Positions 55,986 to 64,000 of a stretch of DNA of 64,000 nt are shown piece by piece. The notes beneath the pieces were generated by a model. It saw only the letters and a list, made by a program, of their open reading frames with translations. It was not told the DNA's origin and did no database searches. Position 1 is the first letter of the stretch, and every line of letters starts with the position of its first letter. This DNA comes from Stropharia rugosoannulata (lineage: Eukaryota; Basidiomycota; Agaricomycetes; Agaricales; Strophariaceae): assembly GCA_028532985.1 (NCBI GenBank), contig JANCIK010000003.1, forward strand, positions 940,001 through 1,004,000, written 5' to 3'. Position numbers and translations under genes: made by a program.

Positions 55986-57775
55986 ATGCCACCTACTCAG
56001 CCTCGCCCTCCTGCATCGGGGTCTAATGGTGAGAGATGATTAATTGACTATTGATATACGTTTCTGAACAAGATCAATCCTTCAGATGACAAACCGTCTT
56101 GGAAGATACCAACGCTGCGCCTGCGGATAGATGATCTCTCGCATCGGGGTGTGCCCATCTTCTTTGAAGCAGTGCCCAACCCCACTGAGCTCCTCCGGCG
56201 TGCGGTCACGAATAGCTTCGAGTGGCTGTATACACCTGAGACTGCCCCCAACGAGTGCGTGTCCAGTACTTCGATCACTGGCCGATGAAATGACCGGATA
56301 GCGTTGACAGCGTCGAGAGTATCCTGCTGATTATTGCACCCTCTATTGGTGGGATTGTTAAGACTGCGGGCACTCGTACGCATAAGGAAGTGAGCTTGTC
56401 GCTTGCGCACATCGCCAACACCGGTGTCGATGGCGCGGCACACGAGATCGAGGGAGTGCTCACATACGAGATCGCACGTACTCTCCAGAACAATGCAGGA
56501 GGCACCGCGCCCGGAGGGCTCGTCGTAGGCATAGCAGGTACGCCGCAATAAATCTCAAGTGTTTATCTGTGGTGAACCAATTCCGTATCTAGACTACGTG
56601 CGTCTGCGCGCGTCACTCGCGCCTCCGCACTGGCCCCGTCCTTCAGATTCCTCCCTGGCAAAATCACGCTGGGACTCTGGCTTTGCTACAACAGCTTATT
56701 TCTTGCTTTGGATCGACGAGACCTTTGGCTCCGTGCGTAAAATCAATGCGGCCATGGCGCAGGCGCCATTTGATGTAGCGCGCGTTTTTGAAGGCGTCAC
56801 AGGTGTAGGGGTCGACGAGCTATGGACAGCATATATAGATGCAGTGGACGCTGGGTGGGGTAATAAAGATGAAGGCGATAATGATGCTGGTGAGGGCGGC
56901 GATGGATGGCCGGTTCCGCGCTTCGATGTGCGCATAGACGATGTGGCCCATGCAGGCGTCGACATTTTCCTTGCTGCTGTACGCCCCAAAGAAGTTCTAC
57001 AAAACGCCGTGCGTGCTTCTTTTGAGCGACTGTATACGCCCAAGACAGCACCGAGAAAGTGTGTACCCTTAACACTACCTCTCATTGATTCTAATCATCA
57101 GTGCCTAGTGTCAAGGTCATAACGGTCATCCTGCGTTCCATGCCTGGCGTGGCCCATACTTGCGGTTCGCGCACCCATAAGGAAATCCACTTTTCTCTCG
57201 ACTACATCGCAGGGATCTCCTCGAACCGCGCCACTGAAGAGATCTCGGGCGTCCTCTTTCATGAAGCCGTGCATTGTTTCCAGAACAATGCTTGCGGAAC
57301 TGCGCCTGGAGGCCTCATCGAGGGTATTGCAGATTATGTCCGACTTTGCGAGGGCCTGGCGCCGCCCCATTGGAAGCGCGACGTACGTCCAGATGAGCGC
57401 TGGGATCAAGGTTATTCAACAACCGCGTACTTCCTCGCGTGGCTTGACACGCGTGGGGGCGTGGCTCTACCCACTGTTTCAGACAGCAAGGAAGTTAATG
57501 CTTCTGTGACAAACGCATCAGCTCCTGCTCCACAAACCACGAGCATCCCCTCACCGGCCGCTTTGGGAACAATGAATACCGTGGCTCCGCCGCAGCGTGT
57601 TAGTCGCCACAATCAAATTGATCTCCCTCTGACGGCGCGCTTAAATGAGCGCCTCCATAACTCGCGCGGGAAGTATAATTCTCAGGTGTTTGTAGACCTT
57701 GCAGGAGCCCCCATAGAAACGCTCTGGTCGGAATATTGTGCTGCATTAGCTCTGGAAAAGGTACATAGCAAGTAA
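55986..57775 (+). CDS. Two-domain basic secretory protein-like protease with one inactivated domain
   Basis: Exons 55986-56028, 56086-56254, 56302-56537, 56593-57058 and 57109-57775 encode 526 aa. Domain 1 (about residues 15-300) keeps the family layout (LRLRIDDLSHRGVPIFFEAV, THKEVSLSLAHI, YVRLRASLAPPHW). Its active-site motif, however, reads GVLTYEIARTLQ (56465-56479), so both zinc-binding His are lost. Domain 2 (about 305-526) has an intact GVLFHEAVHCFQ (HEAVH at 57260-57274), GGLIEGIADYVRLCEGL and RWDQGYSTTAYFLAWLD. An acidic linker joins them within exon 4, with no stop or intron between, so the fusion is real on sequence grounds. It is a tandem paralogue of the upstream gene. Domain 1 may have become structural or inhibitory. 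Confidence 0.82.
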
Positions 57776-58390
57776 AAGCCTGATGATCATGCTGTCAATT
57801 CTAAACTTGCAACGGTTCTAATACCCCGCGAGGTGGCTCATTAACAAACATCGATCGCGATACGCACTTCTAGATCGCATACCCACAGAGTACCCGAGAA
57901 TACGGAAGATAAATGTTTGGTTGGCGATCGATAACCTAAACGGCTTGTCGGTAAATACCATACCTCCGAAGTTTATTGGATACAGCACAATTAAAGCATC
58001 AAGTACCAAAATCCTGGTAACACAAATTAAGATCGGGAAATGTATCCCACTCATTCGGGTTGCCAGAATCCGCCTCTGTTCTTGCTATCAATACAACAGG
58101 TCCTAGCCGCCCAACAGAATAGACGACAGAATGGGGATATAACTGAAGCACAGGAAATAAAAGTTGAAATACAGAAGACTAGTGAATCGACTAGGAGGGA
58201 CTAAGTTAATAAACAAGAAAATAAAAATACAAGGTTTAGCGTTGCAGGCTTGTATTATGAGGAGTGCTCTGGAAAATGAGAGACAGGATATCATGAGTTC
58301 GTTGTACAAGACACTATAAAGTGAAGAAAACCGTAAGCTCCCAGCAAACAAGTAAAGAAGAGATACTAGTACCATTGTTGCTGTGGGCAA
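57776..58390. other. Intergenic region between convergent genes
   Basis: 615 bp, AT-rich, no supported gene. Confidence 0.5.
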
Positions 58391-61300
58391 TTATCCCCAC
58401 TCCTCCCCCAAGTCTCGGGCCAGGAAGTCGTCTTCTTCCTCTTCCTCGTACTCCTCGTCATCATCATCTTCGTCTTCGTCACCATTTTCAGCGCCTTCTG
58501 ATGATTCTGGAGCCGGCCGTGACGCTGGACTTGAAGGGCCAACGCCATTACTAGCCGTCTCGTCCACTTCATTCGATAGCTCGTCCGCGGTAACACCCTC
58601 TTTCAGCTTTGAGTAACCCGAACGATCAGCTGCTAGCTTCTTACGCTTGGAAAGCGGTGACCTCAGGTATTCATCACCATTAGCGTGCCCATTTTCAGAC
58701 GGTGTCGTGCTTCGCAGGCGCTTTCGATTTGACCGGGGTGTCCTGTATATTCTTAGATATCAGCGTTCAAGAATCATTACGAGAAGGAAACAGTGTACGA
58801 ACCCATTGTCTACACTCCTGGTAGTGGTAGTATCAAGACCATTGTCAATGCAACATTCCAAAAAAATGTCAGTTGTATAACACTCACCCGTTCTCTGATG
58901 CCCACTCATCTTCCGAGACGTTCCCGCTACGAAGTCCTGTACTTCGTTCACTACGGCCGTCATCATCGTCATCTGTTTCGTTCATGAAGGCCTCTACTTC
59001 ATCGTTGATTTCGTCCCAGTTCACAGCGCCAAAATCCAGTGCCGCAGTCTCCTTCGGCTCTGACGGGTCTTGGTCCCAGTCGTCCGAATCTACATCTATG
59101 TCCGACGACGCAATATGGCTATCTTCTGCGGGACTCGATCCCGGGGCAGGCATTGGAGGGTCGTCAAGGAGATATGGTTTCTCGTCGAGTCGGCGCCAGA
59201 GTGAGATTGAGTCTGTAAACCACGCTAACCACACAATCTTAATGCCCCCTCGCCTACGCGCAGTGTCCACTTTAACGGTTCCGCGCTGTTATGCAGGGTC
59301 CTTAAGTCAGCACCTGATCATAAACAAAAAGAGATAAGACCCAGAACAAGAACGACGTGCATCAATTATATCCGCGTGGGAGAGAGAGCCCGGGGTCAAT
59401 AATGCTTTGACCCTCTTGTTTACCGGAGTAGGAATATGACAAACTCTTACCTTAGCAGCAACAACGTGTGTGATGTCACTTGTTAGTTCGGTCGAGCATT
59501 GCGCACCAAACATATGTGCCATTCGCCATATTTCTGTTGATTCTGGTCGCGTATCCAGTGGAATAACACTGGAGAAGAGGATGTGGACGCCCTCAAGTAC
59601 TTCCGATCGTATGCGAGGGATAATGCTCTGGTTTCATTGTCAAGTTATTGTTGGGCTGCTATAAATATAAAGAAATGGACACACTGTAACGTCATAAGCC
59701 TTGCTTCGCGATTGCACTGACTTGCGCCTGGCAGTTGGCGAAGAGCGAGTGTCATATGCATTAAAGAACCTTGAATGAACCTCATTCAGAAGCTAGAAGT
59801 GATGGTAAGTGCCAGACATGTTCGGTGAGTGAAAAGAACGAACCTTGCCAATCCTTTCCAATTCGCAATCATCATTCTTGAGAAGGGCCTTTTTCTGCAC
59901 CTTTTCTGGCTTTGGAGAAGGTTCTTTAGCGGTTTCTTGAACCTCAGCAACGGCGGGTGCCTGCTCAGTAGCCGGATTATTGGGTCTTTCGTTCTCCTGT
60001 AGTTCCTTCTCTTTCTTGGCCAAGGGTCTCTCCTCAAGTTGAGCATCCAGGGCAGCATTATTCTTGGAGACCATGACCGTCTTCTGAATTTCTGCTTCCT
60101 CTTCCTCTAGAGGGGTGGGAGGGGTGGCGGGTGTTGTATCTACAGCAGTGACTTTCGTACCCTCCGAAGTGGCTGAAGTATCAGGGGAGTCATTTATAAC
60201 ACTGATAGCTTTGGGCAACGGAACGGGCTCTGGAGTTAAGGGCTCAATCTTCGGGAGAAAAGATGAATTAATGTCTCCAATTCCGATGAAAAAGTCATCT
60301 ATTCCGAAGTTAACATGGAACCTGATCATCGACAAAATGGACGTACAAGGTATAACTTTGAGGAGATTAGGACTCCATTCCCAAACATCGGCTCGGTCGT
60401 CGATAATCACGACCATAGAGGTGTCACAAGGGAATAATCTCTGCAGGCTTTTTTGCGTTAGACTCCCACTCTCGTCACGACTCAGCACTCTGCCTCCGAA
60501 GATACTTCCATCCGGATCAATTGCCTTGCATACTTCCTCCGCATAAGCACGGGTTCCCATCGTATAGACATGCATCTCGTACTTGGTTGCAGTGTCGCGC
60601 AGAAATTCCCTCCATCCTGGTCTAAAAAGCTCTGTTGTGAGCGATGTGGCATCAGATTGGTAAAAGAAACATTACCGCGGTTTGATGTAGTACATACACC
60701 CTTCGGTCTCAACCATTTTGTTTTTGCCCTTTCCCCTTTGTGCACCACGCAGGGACGCAGGACCGAACGACTCGGGACCTAGTTTGAAGCGTTTAACATC
60801 CTTTAATGCCTCCCAATTAGGATTGCACTCGTCGTCGTCGTCGACCGCGCCATCCTTCTGCCTTGTTTCCCATGCCTCACCCTCAGTAATCCATTCACCT
60901 ACAGTAGGGTCAACTGTAGCGTGAACGATAGTCTGATCAAGATCAACAATGAGTGACAACTTTCGCGACTTGAGGAGGTGTTCGGCAGTCTCGCGCTCTA
61001 TGCGCTGAGCCTCTTCGAACGATACTGTGGGCCCAAAGGCTGAGTGTGTCATCTGGATGGACGCGCGCGACGCATCAGAGAAACCGGTGTAGTCGATACT
61101 TAATGTTAATAGTCAGTGAGGATGTCGCGTATACGAAAAGGGGGCGCACTTGGTCATATCTTTACCACATAACACACACAAGCCACCCAACTGCATACCG
61201 TGTTTACATGGTTCGATCACGACGACCACAGGCTTCTCCTTGGACTTCTTTGCAGAAATCACGTCGCCTACTTTGATTTTCCAGGTGCTGAGGGTACCTT

Positions 61301-61502
61301 CGAGTGCAGCATCCCATGTGCCGAATCTGGCCTCTGGTTTCGGTTCTTGGTTCGGAGATGAGGTGGGAAGGTAGACAAATGAATAACTGAGGAGTCGTGT
61401 ACCGCGTTGGACGTCAGAGTTTGGCGGTGCGTCCAGAGAAATTATCTTTATAGGATATGGAAGGCTATGTGGCAGATAGAGCTCTGTCGGGCTCGACGCC
61501 AT
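58391..61502 (-). CDS. FCP1: RNA polymerase II CTD phosphatase FCP1
   Basis: Eight minus-strand exons: 61502-61150, 61098-60676, 60621-59844, 59792-59722, 59703-59685 (19 nt), 59627-59451, 59285-58888 and 58742-58391. They give 856 aa. An N-terminal biotinyl/lipoyl-like region with KPCxHG-type motif (EPCKHGMQLGGLCVLCGKDM) precedes the FCPH phosphatase domain: LIVDLDQTIVHAT (DxDxT, about residue 169), YTMGTRAYA and VVIIDDRADVW. A charged linker follows. A BRCT domain (about residues 560-640) shows SSVIPLDTRPES, THVVAAK and IVWLAWFTDSISLW. The acidic tail (EEYEEEEEDDF) matches the TFIIF-binding end of Fcp1. It dephosphorylates Ser2/Ser5 of the polymerase CTD to recycle the enzyme. Confidence 0.93.
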
Positions 61503-61899
61503 ACTTTCTCTATCGTCCCCTTTCTCGTCGCCGCGGCTGTTACACTCAACAATGTCGGAGTTGATATTTCGCCAAATAGGAACATCCACGACGGCCCGCA
61601 AAGCGCGTCAAATCTCTCTTGACCTTCATCTTTCTCCTCCTCAAAACTCAGATTCTCAAAGTGATACTAGACCCGAAAAATTAATCCATTTACTGGTTTC
61701 CTATGTCTACATGGTGCATACTGTCAGCAAACAGCATATATGCATCTTTGAATGTTTCCAAAGGATAATCCGAGCTTGGTCGTGGACCAGATATGCTACA
61801 GGCTTGAAAGCATGCACAGATTACCCAACTAATGTTTTGGAAGCTGCTTGCTTAACAAATAATCGATGACGTTTTTTGACCTGTCTTCTACGACACAAT
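61503..61899. other. Intergenic region between two minus-strand genes
   Basis: 397 bp with no gene; promoter of FCP1 and 3' region of the kinase gene. Confidence 0.5.
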
Positions 61900-63408
61900 C
61901 TATATCAGCATACCTGCGACGCTGTGACCGACGGTCGAGCTCTCGCTTCCCTCCACTATGAATTTCAACCCCTCCAATACGATCTCTCTGGATATTGCTT
62001 TGTCGCCCCAATCTACCCTTGCTCCAAGAACCACCATATGCGCCCCCCAACGAATCAAAGCGTCCCTTACGACGATGTCATCCGGGACGACCAAGTCTTT
62101 GTATGCTTTGAGGAAGTACTCCAGCAGCAATGGTGCCGTCTCTCCGCATACACTGGGGTAACACCTCCCGAGCATGTAGATTTCAGCGCAAAATTGCCCG
62201 ATATCTTGAGAAATCAGGCTGGTCTTGGTAAGTTCCCAATCAACCACATATATGCGCTCGAGATTGCCCTGTGTGTCAAGCAGAACCATCAAGTTGCCAG
62301 GCCAGAAGTCACCCATAACGAACTAGGTAATCTCATGTCAGCTTTACGCAAAAAGAGGGGCCCGGTGAATTACCGCATCATTTGCTGCGAAAAGCCTGGC
62401 AGTTGTCTGTGATACAACACGTCTTACAACATCCAGGTCAGCCTCGCCAACTATCAGTTGAGGGTCCTTTAACTTGTCGGGTGCATCTGCCCCATTAAGT
62501 GTGGACTCGAGTCGGCCATAGTACACCCATGCCGAGAGTTCCTTTGCCTGGGGATTTCCCTTCAGTGCATTACAGATATCGTTATTACCGAGGCCCCATG
62601 CGTGCAACTTTCCGAGAAAGACGCCGACTGCTTGTCCAATCTGTTTCGCGAGGGCAGGCGATGGGCTACACGTTTTCATGAACGTCTTGAGGTCGACGCT
62701 GGTTACACCAGCATCTTCCATAACGATAACATGTTTTTCCTTGTCGAATAGTAGAACTTTTGGCACAGTAACGACGGCATCGTTTGGAAGCCAGTCGTGT
62801 ATTCGTTTGAGAGCCTCGACCTCGTACACCTATAGGAGAACGTAAATAATCCGCGCAAATTCCACAACAAATCCAAATGTCAGGTATAGTCGCGTGCGCG
62901 CAATACTTGTTATTCCCAGATAGCCATTCGGACCATGTAAAACCCACTCGACAGCTTATCCCAACAGAGGCCGATGCGAATTAATGCTCACAAATCGTAC
63001 ACCAATTTACACGGATCCAGCAAAAAGAAGGGAAACAAAAACATACGACAAATACGCGCACTTGATCAAAAGGCTCATCTCACTCACCTGCCGCTCAACG
63101 TCAAGAACCAACGACCTCCAGGCCTTTGCGTACCCCTTTGCATGCTTCAACACGACCGTATTTTTACCATCGTATGTGCCGCCGCCGACGAGGTGTAGGC
63201 GGAACACATAGTTGCCAAAGCCTCCCGTGAGCTCTACGACATCCGCGCCTGCGAACGCGGTGTTAGCGAGATACGCACGTACGCCCTCCGGCGTGCTCAG
63301 ATCAAGCTCCGGGCCCGGGGGAGGGACAGGGTCTACTGCGTCCGTCACCAGTCCGGCGGCCGGCGGCGCTGGCTGTGGCACAGGCGTGGACCTGTGTTGT
63401 TCGGCCAT
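61900..63408 (-). CDS. Aminoglycoside-phosphotransferase/choline-kinase-fold protein
   Basis: Three minus-strand exons, 63408-63088, 62829-62374 and 62322-61900, give 399 aa. A Pro/Ala-rich start leads into an APH-type kinase fold. Seen are a Gly-rich strand (ELTGGFGNYVFRL), the ATP-binding Lys (NTVVLKHAKG), YEVEALKRI and the hinge-like VIVMEDAG. The catalytic loop is FVMGDFWPGNLMV, with MGD where most family members have HGD/HND. YVVDWELTKTS carries the metal-binding Asp in place of IDWE/D. Substrates in this superfamily include methylthioribose, choline, homoserine and fructosamine. The layout most resembles methylthioribose-kinase-like fungal proteins, but the substrate is unknown. A further short C-terminal exon beyond 61914 is possible. 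Confidence 0.8.
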
Positions 63409-64000
63409 GATTCCAAAAGAAGAAAAGAGGTCTGAAAAACTTGCACAAGCTGCGCGCGATAGGAAAGTGGCAATCGTCACTTCTGTTGAAGTCGGTATGG
63501 GGTAATAACGCTTGCCTGCTTGCCTTTATGTGGGGTCGTGCGGGGCCGCTTGGTCAGCCTGACGAGTCAGTCATAGTTCTCGTCGGGTGCGAGCTTGCAC
63601 AAGATCAAGTCAAATTCCACAAGATGAAGCATACGCAGACTAAAGATAGTCTCATAAGATGGGCGCCGACAGTATAACGGGTCCGAGCGATCAGATGTCT
63701 TTCTGTCTGACTTAACGAGTCAGAGACTTGCATAGACTTGCATTCAAGAACTGAAATCACAACTTCATGGACAGGAACGCCTTGTCATGACGCATATAAG
63801 AACACATGCAAGAATAAGCAGCGCATAGCGGCTCTTACAAACTCTATTATAAGTATACGGCATGTAAGGAGCTACAGAAACATAAAAAGCAGCAGGCCAG
63901 ACAGGTCGGCGAAAGAGCGCGCAATCCAGGGCTGGTCAAGGCGAAAAAGGCAGCCGCGTAAAGCGGGCCTGTATCTAGGGTGTGGATGGGGGAATGTAGC
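63409..64000. other. Terminal intergenic region
   Basis: 592 bp at the window edge. No coding segment can be supported; promoter of the kinase gene should lie in its first few hundred bases. Confidence 0.45.

Noticed and set aside
1..64000. CRISPR arrays, operons, rRNA genes, plasmid or phage features
   Set aside because: None seen; all genes have eukaryotic introns and fungal homology.

Overview
The window is nuclear DNA of a filamentous basidiomycete, most likely a mushroom-forming Agaricomycete. The genes are compact and split by many short introns, nearly all GT..AG, with exons as small as 4 nt. The proteins are typically fungal: class IV chitin synthase, Pom152, Whi2-like BTB protein, FCP1, alkaline ceramidases, and a Zn2Cys6 regulator beside a bHLH regulator. 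There is no operon logic, no CRISPR array, no rRNA and no convincing tRNA. Exon models were built by hand. The reading frame closes across every junction reported, except where an entry says otherwise.

Layout. 1-1984: 3' part of a TBC-domain Rab GAP (+). 2838-3000: a 34-aa single-pass mini-protein (+). 4391-5605: ketopantoate reductase (+). 5798-9299: an O-fucosyltransferase-family gene (-) facing a GDP-fucose-type transporter (+). 9701-11659: an HxxxDG acyltransferase-like protein (+). 11889-12495: a small signal-peptide protein (-). 13449-14790: decayed coding remnants (-). 14977-16636: alpha subunit of the mitochondrial processing peptidase (+). 16988-21068: two tandem alkaline ceramidases (+). 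21300-25797: nucleoporin Pom152 (-). 26736-27908: a catalytically dead RNase III-like protein with a dsRNA-binding domain (+). 28221-28971: tail-anchored thioredoxin (-). 29194-31943: CorA/Alr-type Mg2+ transporter (+). 32221-36486: low-complexity Ser/Pro-rich protein (+). 37100-38495: Sec14-like CRAL-TRIO protein (-). 40905-45429: class IV chitin synthase (+). 45994-47204: Whi2-like BTB protein (+). 47852-50336: unrecognised protein (+). 50931-51768 and 51893-52660: Zn2Cys6 and bHLH regulators sharing a 124-bp promoter. 54334-57775: tandem basic-secretory-protein-like metalloproteases (+). 58391-61502: FCP1 CTD phosphatase (-). 61900-63408: APH/choline-kinase-fold kinase (-).

The most notable local associations are four. 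(1) A GDP-fucose transporter is paired head-to-head with a putative fucosyltransferase. (2) Two intact ceramidases share identical exon lengths, including a 4-nt microexon. (3) A basic-secretory-protein array contains a two-domain protein with one intact and one destroyed HExxH site. (4) An RNase III-fold protein has lost all four expected catalytic acids but keeps a dsRNA-binding domain. Much of the rest is housekeeping. I see no complete new defence or biosynthetic system.
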